Shown here piece after piece: positions 1 to 10,744 of a stretch of DNA of 53,469 nucleotides. Origin of the DNA: Candidatus Epulonipiscium sp. (GTDB lineage: Bacteria; Bacillota; Clostridia; Lachnospirales; JAAYNZ01); the NCBI GenBank assembly GCA_012524135.1, contig JAAYSE010000086.1, forward strand, positions 1 to 53,469, given 5' to 3'. A program made the position numbers and the translations under genes. Each line of letters opens with the position of its first letter. Within the stretch, counting starts at the first letter, position 1. The notes below the pieces were generated by a model. That model was not told where the DNA came from. It searched no databases and saw only the letters and a program-made list of their open reading frames with translations.

Positions 1-25
1 ATGGTATAAGAGAGGAGAAAGACCT

Positions 26-2224
26 GTGATAAATAAAATGGAGATGCAAGCCCTATTAAAAGGGGAACATAAAAATCCACATCATATTTTGGGAATGCAT
101 AAAATTGAGATAGAAGAAAATACATATATAATTGTGAATGCGTTTGTACCTAATGCAAAAGAGATTTTTGTTATTGATGAAAGAAATGCAGAAAAAAAAT
201 ATAAAATGAAAAAAATTAATCCAGAAGGTTTTTATTCTATAATTTTTTATAAGGATTCAAAATATTTTCTATATCAATTAGAAATTTATGATTATCATGG
301 AAATACATGGACTACCTATGATCCATACTCTTTTATGCCTGTTTTAACAGATTTGGATTTATATTTATTTGGAGAAGGAACTCATTATCGTATTTATGAA
401 AAATTAGGCGCACATATAATGGAGATGAATGGAGTATCGGGAGTTTTATTTGCTACGTGGGCTCCCAATGCAAAACGAGTCAGTGTAGTAGGGGATTTTA
501 ATGAGTGGGATGGTAGGAGACATCCTATGAGAATGTTGGATGGGTCTGGTATATGGGAACTTTTTATTCCAGGATTACAAACCTTGGATAAATATAAGTA
601 TGAAATAAAAACTCAATATAATCAAATTTTATTGAAAGCAGATCCGTATGGATTTTATCATGAACTTCGTCCAAAAACAGCTTCACTTATTTATCATTTA
701 TCATCCTATGATTGGCAAGATGAAGAATGGTTAATGCAACGGAAAATGAAATCTTTATTAAATCAACCGATATCGATTTATGAAATACATTTAGGATCGT
801 GGAAACGAAAATTAGAAGAAGGAAATCGTTGGTTAACATATAGGGAATTAGCACATGAATTAGTTCCTTATGTAAAAGAAATGGGTTATACTCATATCGA
901 GTTAATGCCTATTTTAGAACATCCTTTTGATGATTCTTGGGGTTATCAAGTAACAGGATATTATGCCCCAACAAGTCGTTTTGGAACCCCTAAAGAGTTT
1001 AAATATTTTATTGATTATCTTCATCAAAATAATATAGGAGTTCTTTTAGATTGGGTTCCAGCTCATTTTCCTAAGGATGCCCATGGATTAATTCAATATG
1101 ATGGTACCGCTTTATATGAACATCAAGATCCACGTCGATCAGAACATCCCCATTGGGGGACGTTGACTTTTAATTATGGTAGAAATGAAATAAAAAATTT
1201 TTTAATTGCCAATGCATTATTTTGGTTAGAAGAATATCACATGGATGGATTACGAGTAGATGCAGTAGCTTCTATGTTATATTTAGATTATGGACGTTCG
1301 GAAGGAGAATGGATTCCCAATCATTTTGGAGGGAATGAAAATTTAGAGGCTATAGAATTTTTTAAACATTTAAATTCCATTGTATATCAGAAGTTTCCGG
1401 ATATTTTGATGATTGCAGAAGAATCTACCGCGTGGCCAAATGTATCTAGACCTACCAATATAGGAGGTCTAGGATTTGGTTTTAAATGGAATATGGGATG
1501 GATGAATGATGTATTACGATATTTTAAAAAAGATCCTATTTATAGAAAGTATCATCATAATGATGTCACATTTGGTCTTACCTATAGTTTTACAGAAAAT
1601 TTTATCTTACCTCTTTCTCATGATGAAGTGGTTCATGAAAAAGGTTCTATTATTGGAAAAATGCCAGGGGATGATTGGAAAAAGTTTGCAAATGCAAGAG
1701 TGCTATATGGTTTTATGTTTGCTCATCCAGGAAAAAAATTATTGTTTATGGGAAATGAAATTGGTCAATGGAATGAATGGAATGTATCACAAAGTTTAGA
1801 TTGGCATTTATTGAAATATAATTTACATAAGCAGTTACAAAATTATGTAAAGGATTTAAATTATTTTTATTATAGAGAACCAGCTTTATGGAAAGATGAT
1901 TTTACATCTCAAGGATTTGAATGGATTAATTATACGGATTTTCAAGCTAGTATCCTTTCTTTTATACGTAAAGATCCACAAACAAAAGATTTTATTGTTA
2001 TTGTTTGTAATTTTACTCCGATGCCTCATGAACAGTATCGAATAGGGGTACCTGAAAAAGGAGTATATAAAGAAGTTTTTAACAGTGATGCTACGATATA
2101 TGGAGGTAGTGATGTCATAAATGAATACCGTATACCAGTAGAACAAAGAGAATGGGATGGCCGTAATTATTCTATTTCACTTCGAGTACCACCTTTAGGA
2201 ATTACTATGTTAAAAAAAGATTAA
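26..2224 (+). CDS. glgB: 1,4-alpha-glucan (glycogen) branching enzyme
   Basis: Makes alpha-1,6 branches in glycogen by cutting an alpha-1,4 chain and transferring it; cytosolic. The 732-residue protein has the family layout: an N-terminal domain, a CBM48 module near residues 125-215 ([20 protein letters not shown]), then a GH13 barrel. The catalytic aspartate sits in [12 protein letters not shown], the glutamate in AEEST, and the substrate aspartate region in [12 protein letters not shown]. The start is GTG at 26, about 8 nt after AGAGGAG; in-frame ATGs a few codons on are less well spaced. It is probably the last gene of a glycogen operon lying left of the window. It converges with argH, with only 5 bp between the two genes. 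Identification is firm; only the start is open. Confidence 0.96.
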   Translation: MINKMEMQALLKGEHKNPHHILGMHKIEIEENTYIIVNAFVPNAKEIFVIDERNAEKKYKMKKINPEGFYSIIFYKDSKYFLYQLEIYDYHGNTWTTYDPYSFMPVLTDLDLYLFGEGTHYRIYEKLGAHIMEMNGVSGVLFATWAPNAKRVSVVGDFNEWDGRRHPMRMLDGSGIWELFIPGLQTLDKYKYEIKTQYNQILLKADPYGFYHELRPKTASLIYHLSSYDWQDEEWLMQRKMKSLLNQPISIYEIHLGSWKRKLEEGNRWLTYRELAHELVPYVKEMGYTHIELMPILEHPFDDSWGYQVTGYYAPTSRFGTPKEFKYFIDYLHQNNIGVLLDWVPAHFPKDAHGLIQYDGTALYEHQDPRRSEHPHWGTLTFNYGRNEIKNFLIANALFWLEEYHMDGLRVDAVASMLYLDYGRSEGEWIPNHFGGNENLEAIEFFKHLNSIVYQKFPDILMIAEESTAWPNVSRPTNIGGLGFGFKWNMGWMNDVLRYFKKDPIYRKYHHNDVTFGLTYSFTENFILPLSHDEVVHEKGSIIGKMPGDDWKKFANARVLYGFMFAHPGKKLLFMGNEIGQWNEWNVSQSLDWHLLKYNLHKQLQNYVKDLNYFYYREPALWKDDFTSQGFEWINYTDFQASILSFIRKDPQTKDFIVIVCNFTPMPHEQYRIGVPEKGVYKEVFNSDATIYGGSDVINEYRIPVEQREWDGRNYSISLRVPPLGITMLKKD

Positions 2225-2250
2225 AAACCTTATAAGGTTTTTAATCTTTT
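2223..2250. terminator. Bidirectional terminator between glgB and argH
   Basis: A perfect 20-bp palindrome, AAAAACCTTATAAGGTTTTT, is followed by a T-rich run on the plus strand. It overlaps the last bases of the glgB stop and contains the argH stop codon. Both convergent genes therefore end inside one hairpin, which can serve either strand. Confidence 0.75.
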
Positions 2251-3606
2251 TTTGTTTTCTTCAATAGTTTTTTGCATTATTTCTTTCGAGGGACCTCCGA
2301 TCATATTTCTGCGATTTACACATTCCTCTAATGAAATAGCTGTATAAATAGTTTCGTCAAAATGAGGAGAAATCATTTGGTATTCTTCTAATGATAATTG
2401 TTCTAATGTTTTATCTTGTTGAATGCAATAAAGTACTAGTTTTCCAATAACTTCATGAGCAGTACGAAAAGGAATTCCTTTTTTTACGAGATAATCAGCT
2501 GCATCTGTAGCATTAGTAAATCCTCCACTTGCTGCTTGATACATTTTTTCTTTGGAAAAGGTGCTTGTCTGTAGCATTTGAGTAAAAATGGGAAGACACA
2601 TTTTGACGGTATCAATAGAATCAAAGATCAATTCTTTATCTTCTTGCATATCTTTATTATAAGCTAGAGGTAGTCCTTTCATGACTGTTAAAAGTCCCAT
2701 TAAATTGCCATAAACCCTTCCTGTTTTACCACGAACTAATTCAGCAATATCTGGATTTTTTTTCTGAGGCATGATGCTGCTTCCAGTACTAAAAGCATCA
2801 TCTAACTCCATAAATCTAAATTCATGAGAAACCCAAAGAATAATTTCTTCAGAAAATCGACTTAAATGCATCATAAGAATAGATAAAGTACTAAGTAGTT
2901 CAATGCAAAAATCTCGATCTGAAACTCCGTCGATACTATTATAAGTAATATTTTCAAAGTTTAAATTTTGTGCTACAAATGTACGATCTAAAGGATAAGT
3001 AGTAGTAGCTAAAGCCCCTGAACCAAGAGGCATATGATTCGTACTTTTGAAAACATTTTTTAATCGTTGTCGATCTCGATGAAACATTTCAAAATAAGCC
3101 ATGAAATGATGTGCAAGTGTAATAGGTTGTGCTCTTTGTAAATGAGTATACCCTGGCATAATAGTATCCATATGTTTTTCAGCAATTTTAATAAGAGTTT
3201 TTTCCAATTTTTGAATCATAGAATCAATATGAACAATTTCATCTTTTACATACATTCTCATATCAAGGGCAACTTGATCGTTACGACTGCGACCTGTATG
3301 CAATTTTTTTCCTACATCTCCAATTCTTTCTATTAATAAAGTTTCAATATTCATATGAATATCTTCAGCAGTAATATCAAAGTCGATCGCTCCAGCATCA
3401 ATATCTTTTAAAATCGAAAGTAAACCATCCTTGATTATCTTTGCTTCTTGTTTGGAAATAATATTTTGTTGACCTAACATAGTAACATGAGCAATACTTC
3501 CCATGATATCTTGGCGATAGAGCCTTTGATCAAAAGTAATAGAAGAATTGAAATGATCAACTGCTTGATCGGTTGATTTTGAAAATCGTCCACTCCATAA
3601 TTTCAT
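2230..3606 (-). CDS. argH: Argininosuccinate lyase
   Basis: Last step of arginine synthesis: argininosuccinate to arginine and fumarate, by a cytosolic homotetramer. The fumarase/aspartase superfamily signature [12 protein letters not shown] is present, and the N-terminus KLWSGRF is typical of ArgH. The ORF track starts at GTG 3618, but that codon lies inside the ribosome binding site. The ATG at 3606, 8 nt after AAGGTGG, gives the usual N-terminus and 458 residues, normal for the family. It sits 15 bp downstream of argG, so the two are surely co-transcribed. Its 3' end lies in the terminator shared with glgB. Confidence 0.97.
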   Translation of the reverse strand: MKLWSGRFSKSTDQAVDHFNSSITFDQRLYRQDIMGSIAHVTMLGQQNIISKQEAKIIKDGLLSILKDIDAGAIDFDITAEDIHMNIETLLIERIGDVGKKLHTGRSRNDQVALDMRMYVKDEIVHIDSMIQKLEKTLIKIAEKHMDTIMPGYTHLQRAQPITLAHHFMAYFEMFHRDRQRLKNVFKSTNHMPLGSGALATTTYPLDRTFVAQNLNFENITYNSIDGVSDRDFCIELLSTLSILMMHLSRFSEEIILWVSHEFRFMELDDAFSTGSSIMPQKKNPDIAELVRGKTGRVYGNLMGLLTVMKGLPLAYNKDMQEDKELIFDSIDTVKMCLPIFTQMLQTSTFSKEKMYQAASGGFTNATDAADYLVKKGIPFRTAHEVIGKLVLYCIQQDKTLEQLSLEEYQMISPHFDETIYTAISLEECVNRRNMIGGPSKEIMQKTIEENKKRLKTL

Positions 3607-3621
3607 TTCAGTAACCACCTT

Positions 3622-4824
3622 CTAGTTTTGTTTTTTCATTAAAGCACGAACTTTTAAAGGAAGACCAAAGAGGTTAATAAAGCCTTCTGCATCTTTATGA
3701 TCGTATAAATCTCCTGTTGTAAAACTAGCAATATTTTCATTGTAAAGGGAATAGGGAGAAGTGGTTCCAGCAGAGATAATATTACCTTTATATAATTTTA
3801 ATTGGACGGTTCCAGATACTGTTTCTTGTGTAGAATCAACAAAGGCAGAAAGTGCTTCACGTAAAGGAGTAAACCATTCACCATTATAAACTAATTCGGC
3901 AAATTTAATACCGACTATTTGTTTATAAGCAAATGTTTGTTTATCTAAACACATTCGTTCTAATTCTTCGTGAGCATAATAAAGAATGGTTCCGCCAGGA
4001 GTTTCATAAATTCCTCTTGATTTCATACCGACTACTCGATTTTCTAAAATATCTGCAATACCAATACCATTTTTTCCACCTAATTCATTTAATGTTTCAA
4101 GGAGAGTTATGGCATCTAATTCCTTCCCGTTTAAGTGAGTAGGAATACCTTTATTAAAAGTAATTTCAATATAAGTAGGTTTATCCGGTGCTTTTTCAGG
4201 GGTAACAGATAATTTTAATAAAGAATCAAATAAAGGTTCTTTAGAAGGATCCTCTAATTCTAAGCCTTCATGACTGAGGTGCCATATATTTTTATCTCTA
4301 CTATAACTTTCTTCTTTCGTCATAGGACAAGGAATATTTCGTTCTAGACAATAATTGATTTCATCTTCTCTAGATTGTAGATCCCATATTCTCCAAGGAG
4401 CAATAATTTTTAGATGAGGAGCTAATGCTTTTACTGTTAATTCAAAACGTACTTGGTCATTTCCTTTTCCGGTACAACCATGACAAATGGCTTCTGCACC
4501 TTCTTTTAAAGCAATATCAATTAAACGTTTAGCTATAACAGGGCGAGCCATAGAAGTTCCTAATAAATATTTTCCTTCATAGATGGCTCCAGCTTTTAAA
4601 GTGGGCCATATATATTCAGTAATAAATTCTTCTGTTACATCTTCAATATATAATTTACTAGCACCACTAGCCATTGCTCTTTCTTGTAATCCTTCTAATT
4701 CATCTTTTTGACCTACATTGACACATACTGCAATTACTTCATAATCATAATTTTCTTTTAGCCATGGAATAATTACAGTTGTATCTAATCCACCAGAATA
4801 TGCCAATATAATTTTCTTTTTCAT
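3622..4824 (-). CDS. argG: Argininosuccinate synthase
   Basis: Joins citrulline and aspartate to argininosuccinate using ATP. The N-terminal pyrophosphatase-type loop AYSGGLDT is at residues 8-15, and [14 protein letters not shown] follows near residue 117; both are diagnostic. The ORF track begins far upstream (4890), inside the promoter region. The likely start is ATG 4824 ([12 protein letters not shown]), 7 nt after GGAGGG; the adjacent ATG at 4827 is almost as good. This gives 400 residues, the usual length. First gene of argG-argH, divergent from argC. The downstream argH ribosome binding site touches its stop codon. Confidence 0.97.
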   Translation of the reverse strand: MKKKIILAYSGGLDTTVIIPWLKENYDYEVIAVCVNVGQKDELEGLQERAMASGASKLYIEDVTEEFITEYIWPTLKAGAIYEGKYLLGTSMARPVIAKRLIDIALKEGAEAICHGCTGKGNDQVRFELTVKALAPHLKIIAPWRIWDLQSREDEINYCLERNIPCPMTKEESYSRDKNIWHLSHEGLELEDPSKEPLFDSLLKLSVTPEKAPDKPTYIEITFNKGIPTHLNGKELDAITLLETLNELGGKNGIGIADILENRVVGMKSRGIYETPGGTILYYAHEELERMCLDKQTFAYKQIVGIKFAELVYNGEWFTPLREALSAFVDSTQETVSGTVQLKLYKGNIISAGTTSPYSLYNENIASFTTGDLYDHKDAEGFINLFGLPLKVRALMKKQN

Positions 4825-4861
4825 CATAAATCCCTCCATAAAAATATAATTGATTTTAATA

Positions 4862-4890
4862 ATTATACGATAAAAAATATAAATATGCAA
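4862..4890 (-). promoter_or_regulatory. Sigma-A promoter of argGH
   Basis: On the minus strand TTGCAT (4890-4885), a 17-bp spacer and TATAAT (4867-4862) form a good vegetative promoter about 35 bp before the argG start. It is back to back with the argC promoter, so one operator between them could control both arms of the pathway. Confidence 0.75.
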
Positions 4891-4908
4891 TATTATTTCA
4901 AAAAATAC

Positions 4909-4937
4909 TTGAATAAGTTATCTTTAAGATGTATAAT
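4909..4937 (+). promoter_or_regulatory. Sigma-A promoter of argCJBD
   Basis: TTGAAT (4909-4914), 17 bp, TATAAT (4932-4937), about 45 bp before the argC start. The -35 overlaps a TGAATA half-site like that of ArgR boxes, but no clear second half-site is visible. The 10-mer GTATAATTAT that carries this -10 recurs inverted as the -10 region of argG. Confidence 0.8.
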
Positions 4938-4982
4938 TATAAAAAATTAAATAAACAAAATATTTTAAAAGAAGGTGAAAAT

Positions 4983-6026
4983 ATGATTAAAGTTGGAATA
5001 GTTGGTGCTACAGGATATGTAGGTGAAGAATTGATTCGTATATTATTGCATCATCCTGAAGTGAAAATAAGTTTTGCAACATCTAAAAGTTATGCAGGAC
5101 AATCGATGGATTTAATTTATGGACATTTTAGAGAAAAATGTTCATTAATTTGTATGAAGGATGATTGGGAAAGTTTAAGTGAGGAGGCAGATGTGATTTT
5201 TTTAGCATTACCACATGGTATTGCATCGCATAAGATAACGGATTCTTTGTTACAAAAAACAAAAATGATTGATTTAGGAGCCGATTATCGTCTCAAAGAT
5301 CAAAAAACATATGAAGATTGGTATCAAACAGTACATGGTAGTCCTCATTTATTACAAAAAGGGGTATATGGCCTTTGTGAATGGTATCGTGAAGATATTC
5401 AACAATCTTCTCTTATTGCTAATCCAGGTTGTTATACAACTTGTAGCATTTTAAGCTTAGCACCTCTTGTAAAGGAAAATTTAATTAAACCAGAAACTAT
5501 TATTATTGATGCTAAATCAGGTGTTACCGGAGCAGGACGTTCTTTAAATTTAGCAAATCATTTTACGGAGTGTAATGAATCATTGAAAGCATATAAAGTG
5601 GCAGCTCATCGACATACTCCAGAAATTGAAGAACAGCTTAGTAAAATAGGTCATACATCTATTTGTCTTACTTTTACCCCTCATTTAGTACCGATGAATC
5701 GAGGAATTTTTGTTACGGCCTATGCTTCTATAAAAAATGGTGTAACAGAGAAACAAATCCGACAAGCATATAAAACATATTATGATAAAGAAACATTTAT
5801 TAGACTTTTACCGGAAGGAGTATATCCAGAGACAAGATGGGTGAAAGGTTCTAATTATTGTGATATTTCTCTTACTTTAGATAAAAGAACAGGACGAGTG
5901 ATTGTATTAGGTACGTTAGATAATCTTGTAAAAGGGGCAGCTGGTCAAGCGGTCCAAAATATGAACCTTTTGTTTGATTTTCCAGAAACAATGGGTTTAG
6001 AGGCAACTCCCATTTTCCCTATTTAA
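4983..6026 (+). CDS. argC: N-acetyl-gamma-glutamyl-phosphate reductase
   Basis: Third step of ornithine synthesis: NADPH-dependent reduction of N-acetylglutamyl-phosphate to the semialdehyde. Seen: dinucleotide-binding GATGYVGEELIRIL at the N-terminus, the catalytic cysteine in NPGCYTT near residue 150, and the conserved AAHRHTPEIEEQL with the active-site histidine. The ORF track begins 18 codons upstream, inside the promoter. The ATG at 4983, 7 nt after AAGGTG, gives the standard MIKVGIVGATG start and 347 residues, the family length. First gene of argC-argJ-argB-argD. Confidence 0.97.
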   Translation: MIKVGIVGATGYVGEELIRILLHHPEVKISFATSKSYAGQSMDLIYGHFREKCSLICMKDDWESLSEEADVIFLALPHGIASHKITDSLLQKTKMIDLGADYRLKDQKTYEDWYQTVHGSPHLLQKGVYGLCEWYREDIQQSSLIANPGCYTTCSILSLAPLVKENLIKPETIIIDAKSGVTGAGRSLNLANHFTECNESLKAYKVAAHRHTPEIEEQLSKIGHTSICLTFTPHLVPMNRGIFVTAYASIKNGVTEKQIRQAYKTYYDKETFIRLLPEGVYPETRWVKGSNYCDISLTLDKRTGRVIVLGTLDNLVKGAAGQAVQNMNLLFDFPETMGLEATPIFPI

Positions 6027-6137
6027 AAAGTATGGGATCGTATGGGGATATAAGAGATAAATTTCTTTTAGAAATTATAAGAGTAAAGGTTATTTGTTAT
6101 AAAATATAATTTTAAATTATAAAAGGAGATAGAAGTG

Positions 6138-7358
6138 ATGCAAATAGTACAAGGTGGTGTAACGGTTCCCTTAGGTTTTCAAGCGATAGGAGACCATATA
6201 GGTATTAAAAAGAAACGTAAAGATTTATCTTTATTATATAGCAAAACACCTGCCCAAGTAGCAGGTGTATTTACAACAAATGTAGTAAAAGCAGCACCGG
6301 TCATTTGGAATCAACAAATTGTAAAAAAATATGAAAAGGCACAGGCTGTTGTTATAAATAGTGGAAATGCTAATGCTTGTACAGGAAAACAAGGAGTTGT
6401 AGATACAGAAAAAATGGCAGAAACAACAGCATATAGTTTAGGTTTACAACCTAAAGATGTGTTAGTTGCATCAACCGGAGTAATTGGAACTTTTTTACCA
6501 ATTGAAAAAATCTGTACAGGAATTAAAAATATAGTACCAATGCTTTCTGATTCTTTGGACGGAGGATCTAAGGCAGCAGAAGGAATTATGACAACAGATA
6601 CTTTTATAAAAGAAATTGCGGTTGAATTTTCTATCGATAATCAAATTGTACATATAGGTGGAATGGCTAAAGGATCTGGAATGATTCATCCTAATATGGC
6701 TACGATGTTATCGTTTATTACAACGGATATTTCTATTTCGCAAACATTGCTGCAAAAGGCATTAAAGGAAACAGTAGAAGATTCTTATCATATGATTTCT
6801 GTAGACGGAGATACTAGTACGAATGATATGGTTTTGGTTTTAGCGAATGGGTTAGCTAACAATATAGGTATTCAGGAAGAGAATGAAGCTTATTTTAAAT
6901 TTAAACAGGCTCTTCAATATGTCAATATTTATTTAGCTAAACAAATTGTGAAAGATGGAGAGGGTGCTACCAAGCTTTTAGAAGTACAAATACAACAAGC
7001 TAAGACAAAACAACAGGCAAAGCAGTTAGCAATGTCAATTTTGACTTCAAATTTAGTGAAGACAGCTTTTTTTGGAGAAGATGCAAATTGGGGGAGAATT
7101 TTGGCTGCCATGGGATATTCAGGAGTTCCCTTTAATCCTAGTAAAATAAGTATTAATTTTACTAGCAAGGAAGGTTCTATTTGGTTAATGAAGCAAGGAA
7201 AAGTATTAAACTTTAATGAACAAAAGGCAAAAGAAATATTAAAAGAAGAAGAAATTCAGATTCACATATTTTTATATGAAGGGAAAGAAAAGGCTACAGC
7301 TTGGGGATGTGACTTAAGTTATGATTATGTTAAAATTAATGGAAGTTATCGAACATGA
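6138..7358 (+). CDS. argJ: Ornithine acetyltransferase / amino-acid acetyltransferase
   Basis: Transfers acetyl from N-acetylornithine to glutamate, recycling the acetyl group; some homologues also use acetyl-CoA. No argA is seen in the window, so a bifunctional ArgJ is possible but not shown. The self-cleavage site GMIHPNMATML is intact near residue 185; the threonine becomes the N-terminal nucleophile of the beta chain. Length 406 residues, normal. ATG 6138 lies 9 nt after AAGGAG; the GTG at 6135 is an alternative. About 110 bp separate it from argC without a clear terminator, so it probably belongs to the same operon. Confidence 0.96.
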   Translation: MQIVQGGVTVPLGFQAIGDHIGIKKKRKDLSLLYSKTPAQVAGVFTTNVVKAAPVIWNQQIVKKYEKAQAVVINSGNANACTGKQGVVDTEKMAETTAYSLGLQPKDVLVASTGVIGTFLPIEKICTGIKNIVPMLSDSLDGGSKAAEGIMTTDTFIKEIAVEFSIDNQIVHIGGMAKGSGMIHPNMATMLSFITTDISISQTLLQKALKETVEDSYHMISVDGDTSTNDMVLVLANGLANNIGIQEENEAYFKFKQALQYVNIYLAKQIVKDGEGATKLLEVQIQQAKTKQQAKQLAMSILTSNLVKTAFFGEDANWGRILAAMGYSGVPFNPSKISINFTSKEGSIWLMKQGKVLNFNEQKAKEILKEEEIQIHIFLYEGKEKATAWGCDLSYDYVKINGSYRT

Positions 7359-7382
7359 AAGGATAAAAAAGGAGGGATTAGT

Positions 7383-8273
7383 TTGGAACATATAATTTTA
7401 AAAGCAAAAACAGTGGTAGAAATACTTCCTTATATTAAAAAATTTTCCAAAAGTATTATTGTAATTAAATATGGCGGAAGTGCCATGTTAGATGAAAAAA
7501 TACAAATGTCTATTATGCAGGATATTGCCTTAATGAAATTAGTAGGACTTCAACCTATAGTAGTTCATGGAGGAGGTCCTAAAATTAATGAAACCCTTCA
7601 GAAAGTAAATAAAAAATCAATGTTTATTGATGGGTTACGAGTTACAGATGCAGAGACAATGGAAATTGTTGAAATGGTTTTATCAGGGAAAATTAATAAA
7701 GATATTGTGCAAGGGTTAGAAAATAGTGGAGTTCATGCAGTAGGTATTTCAGGTAAGGATGGGAATACTATTCAGGCTCATAAAGCATATGCAAATGGAA
7801 AAGATATTGGTTTTGTGGGAGAAGTAGAAAAAATTAATATAGAACTTATTCATCATTTAATTAATAATAATTTTATTCCCGTCATTGCTCCTGTTGGAAC
7901 TGATCAAAATGGAAATACTTATAATATTAATGCAGATTATGCTGCATTAGCAATTGCGGGGAAATTAAAGGCAAAAAAATTAATTTTTTTAACAGATGTA
8001 GAGGGAGTTTTAGAAGATGTAGCAGATGGTAATTCATTAATTTCTAAATTGTATGTAGATGAAATAGAATCTTATATGGATAGAGGAATTATTTCTGGTG
8101 GAATGATCCCTAAGGTAAAGGCATCAGTAAAAGGAATAGAAAAAGGGGTAGAACAAGTTCATATTTTAGATGGAAGAGTAGAACATTGCTTATTATTAGA
8201 AGTATTTACTCAAAAAGGAATTGGAACTATGATTGAAAAAAGGGGAGAATTGTATGATGCAAAGTTGGGTTGA
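7383..8273 (+). CDS. argB: Acetylglutamate kinase
   Basis: Phosphorylates N-acetylglutamate, normally the committed and often arginine-inhibited step. Amino-acid-kinase motifs are present: IVIKYGGSAM near residue 27, VVHGGGPKIN near 61, and GISGKDGN in the middle. The protein has 296 residues, as expected. It starts at TTG 7383, 6 nt after an excellent GGAGGG site; no nearby ATG competes. It lies 24 bp behind argJ, and its 3' end overlaps argD by 20 bp, suggesting translational coupling. Confidence 0.96.
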   Translation: MEHIILKAKTVVEILPYIKKFSKSIIVIKYGGSAMLDEKIQMSIMQDIALMKLVGLQPIVVHGGGPKINETLQKVNKKSMFIDGLRVTDAETMEIVEMVLSGKINKDIVQGLENSGVHAVGISGKDGNTIQAHKAYANGKDIGFVGEVEKINIELIHHLINNNFIPVIAPVGTDQNGNTYNINADYAALAIAGKLKAKKLIFLTDVEGVLEDVADGNSLISKLYVDEIESYMDRGIISGGMIPKVKASVKGIEKGVEQVHILDGRVEHCLLLEVFTQKGIGTMIEKRGELYDAKLG

Positions 8274-9459
8274 AAGAGGGGAAAAAGTACGAATGAATAC
8301 GTATTCTTCTTTTCCTATTGTAATGGAAAAAGGAAAAGGAGTTTATATTTGGGATGTGAAAGGGAACAAGTACTTGGATTTTGGAGCAGGTATTGCTGTC
8401 AATGCTTTAGGTTATGGAAATGACACGTATATAGAGACTGTATCGAATCAATTACGTCGTCTATGTCATTGTTCTAATTTATATTGGAATCAACCATCTA
8501 TCGAGGTCGCTGAATATTTAGTAAAAAATACTTGTTTCCAACGAGTATTTTTTTGTAATAGTGGTGCGGAGGCTGTAGAAGGAGCTTTAAAACTAGGTCG
8601 AAAGTATGGTAAAAAAATGAAAGGTAATCATAGTTGTCGAATTATTAGTATGCAGCAATCTTTTCATGGACGGACATTAGGTGCAATTACTGTAACAGGG
8701 CAAGAAAAATATCAAAAAGCTTTTACTCCTTTATTACCTGGAGTAGATTATGTTCCTTTTAATGATTTCGCTGCTTTAAAGAAAGCTATATCAGAAGAAA
8801 CTTGTGCTATTTTATTAGAACCGATTCAAGGTGAAGGGGGAATATGGCCGGCAAAAAAAGAATATTTACAAGCAGTAAGAAAGTTGTGTACAGAAAATCA
8901 TATTTTACTTATAGTTGATGAAGTACAAACCGGCATAGGTAGAACTGGAAATTTATTTGCTTATGAATGTTATGATATAGAACCGGATATTCTTGCTACA
9001 GCTAAAGGATTAGGTGGTGGAATTCCTATCGGTGCTATTTTAGCGAAAGAAGAGGTAGCTAGTTGTTTTATGCCAGGGGATCATGCATCTACTTTTGGAG
9101 GAAATCCTTTATCTTGTTCAGCAGCTAAAGTTGTTTTACAAAAATTATTAGAAGAAGGATTATTAGAAGAAGTGAAGAAAAATTCTAAGTATCTGCAACA
9201 AGGTTTGCTTTATTTACAAGAGAAATATAATTTTATTAAAGAAATACGTGGTATAGGATTGATGAAAGGGCTTGAATTTCATATTCCAATAGCAGAAATT
9301 ATTAAAGAATGCATAGATCAAGGTCTTTTACTCGTTGGAGCAGGATCTCATGTGATTCGTTTTGTACCACCTTTGGTGATTAGTAAAAAAGAAATTGAAG
9401 AAGGAATACAAATATTAGATCAAGTTCTTCAAAGAATTCATAAAAATACAATAAAATAA
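8254..9459 (+). CDS. argD: Acetylornithine aminotransferase
   Basis: PLP enzyme converting N-acetylglutamate semialdehyde to N-acetylornithine. Class-III aminotransferase landmarks: the NSGAEAVEGALKLGRK region, VDEVQTGIGRTG (PLP-ring aspartate), and the Schiff-base lysine in TAKGLGGGIPIGA. The ORF track's TTG 8233 lies upstream of the ribosome binding site. ATG 8254, 6 nt after AGGGGAG, is the likely start and gives 401 residues, normal for ArgD. It overlaps the argB end. Last gene of the cluster; argF and carAB must lie elsewhere. Confidence 0.95.
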   Translation: MMQSWVERGEKVRMNTYSSFPIVMEKGKGVYIWDVKGNKYLDFGAGIAVNALGYGNDTYIETVSNQLRRLCHCSNLYWNQPSIEVAEYLVKNTCFQRVFFCNSGAEAVEGALKLGRKYGKKMKGNHSCRIISMQQSFHGRTLGAITVTGQEKYQKAFTPLLPGVDYVPFNDFAALKKAISEETCAILLEPIQGEGGIWPAKKEYLQAVRKLCTENHILLIVDEVQTGIGRTGNLFAYECYDIEPDILATAKGLGGGIPIGAILAKEEVASCFMPGDHASTFGGNPLSCSAAKVVLQKLLEEGLLEEVKKNSKYLQQGLLYLQEKYNFIKEIRGIGLMKGLEFHIPIAEIIKECIDQGLLLVGAGSHVIRFVPPLVISKKEIEEGIQILDQVLQRIHKNTIK

Positions 9460-9533
9460 ATATTAAATAGGCTTAGTTAGAATGAAATTCATGCTTAGTG
9501 TAATTTCGAGTTTTCAAATATTCTGATTAGTTA

Positions 9534-9563
9534 TTGACGGAGATATGAATTTTGGTATATAAT
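9534..9563 (+). promoter_or_regulatory. Sigma-A promoter of serC-serA
   Basis: TTGACG (9534-9539), 18 bp, TATAAT (9558-9563). This leaves an untranslated leader of about 75 nt before serC, with no T-box or other riboswitch motif that I can recognise. The preceding 70 bp after argD hold only a short ATGAA-A-TTCAT inverted repeat. Confidence 0.8.
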
Positions 9564-9645
9564 CAAATATAAAACTAGATTTTTAAATAAAGAATTTTAT
9601 GTATTATTGGATGCATAAAAGTGACGAAATAACAGGAGGAATATT

Positions 9646-10731
9646 ATGAAACGAGTTTATAATTTTTCGGCAGGACCTAGTGTATTACCAGAAAGTGTAT
9701 TAAAAGAAGCGCAAAAAGAAATGTTATGTTATCAAGATTCAGGAATGTCTGTTATGGAAATGAGTCATCGTTCTGAAGCATATGGAAAAATCATTCAAGA
9801 AGCAGAACAACTTTTAAGAGAATTAATGAATATACCATCAAACTATAAAGTGCTTTTTTTACAAGGTGGGGCTTCTAGTCAGTTTGCAATGGTTCCTTTG
9901 AATTTATTTAGAAAAAATAAAAAAGCAGATTATGTAAATACAGGGGTATGGTCTAAAAAAGCTATTAAAGAAGCTAAAAGATATGGAAATATTCGGATTG
10001 TTGCTTCTTCAGAAGAAGAAGGATTTAATCATATTCCAGAATTAGATTCTACAAAGTTTGATCCTGATGCTGATTATTTTTATATTGTTAGTAATAATAC
10101 GATTTATGGAACTAGATATACCGATCTACCTGATACAGGAGAGGTACCTTTAGTGGCAGATATGTCTTCTAATATTTTATCAGAGGTATGTGACGTATCT
10201 AAGTTTGGTATTATTTTTGCAGGAGCACAAAAGAACATGGGACCTGCAGGACTGACTGTGGTTATTATAAGAGAAGATTTAATAGGTCATGCGATGGATA
10301 TTACACCTACTATGTTTAATTATAAAACTCATGCAGATGCTAATTCTATGTTTAATACTCCACCTACATATAGTATTTATATTGCTAAATTAGTTTTTTC
10401 ATGGTTGAAAGAACAAGGTGGTATTTTGGCTATGGAAAAAAGAAACAAAGAAAAAGCAAAAATATTATATGATTATTTAGATCAGTCAACGTTATTTAAA
10501 GGAACTGCAGCAAAAAAAGATCGTTCTTTGATGAATATACCTTTTGTTCTTCCAACAGAAGAATTAAATAAGGCTTTTATTCAAGAAGCTATTCAACAAG
10601 GATTCGTTAATTTAAAAGGTCATCGTAGTGTAGGAGGAATGCGAGCTAGCATTTATAATGCAATGCCTACAGAAGGGGTTATAAAATTAGTTACTTTCAT
10701 GAAAGAATTTGAAGAAAAACATGCAAAATAA
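9646..10731 (+). CDS. serC: Phosphoserine aminotransferase
   Basis: PLP enzyme making 3-phosphoserine from 3-phosphohydroxypyruvate and glutamate. The N-terminus YNFSAGPSVLPESVL and the motif LFLQGGASSQFAMVPLN are hallmarks of SerC. The PLP lysine is in GAQKNMGPAG near residue 197, and HRSVGGMRAS is near the C-terminus. Length 361, the usual size. ATG 9646 follows AGGAGG. Only 13 bp separate it from serA, so the first two serine-synthesis steps are co-expressed; no phosphoserine phosphatase gene is adjacent. Confidence 0.97.
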   Translation: MKRVYNFSAGPSVLPESVLKEAQKEMLCYQDSGMSVMEMSHRSEAYGKIIQEAEQLLRELMNIPSNYKVLFLQGGASSQFAMVPLNLFRKNKKADYVNTGVWSKKAIKEAKRYGNIRIVASSEEEGFNHIPELDSTKFDPDADYFYIVSNNTIYGTRYTDLPDTGEVPLVADMSSNILSEVCDVSKFGIIFAGAQKNMGPAGLTVVIIREDLIGHAMDITPTMFNYKTHADANSMFNTPPTYSIYIAKLVFSWLKEQGGILAMEKRNKEKAKILYDYLDQSTLFKGTAAKKDRSLMNIPFVLPTEELNKAFIQEAIQQGFVNLKGHRSVGGMRASIYNAMPTEGVIKLVTFMKEFEEKHAK

Positions 10732-10744
10732 TAGGGGGATTAGA

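Noticed and set aside
1506-1799. 97-aa plus-strand ORF inside glgB
   Set aside because: Shadow frame of the branching enzyme catalytic domain; no ribosome binding site or independent motif.
4910-4923. Full ARG box over the argC -35
   Set aside because: Only one TGAATA half-site is clear; the second half does not match ATTCA well, so it is not listed as a feature.
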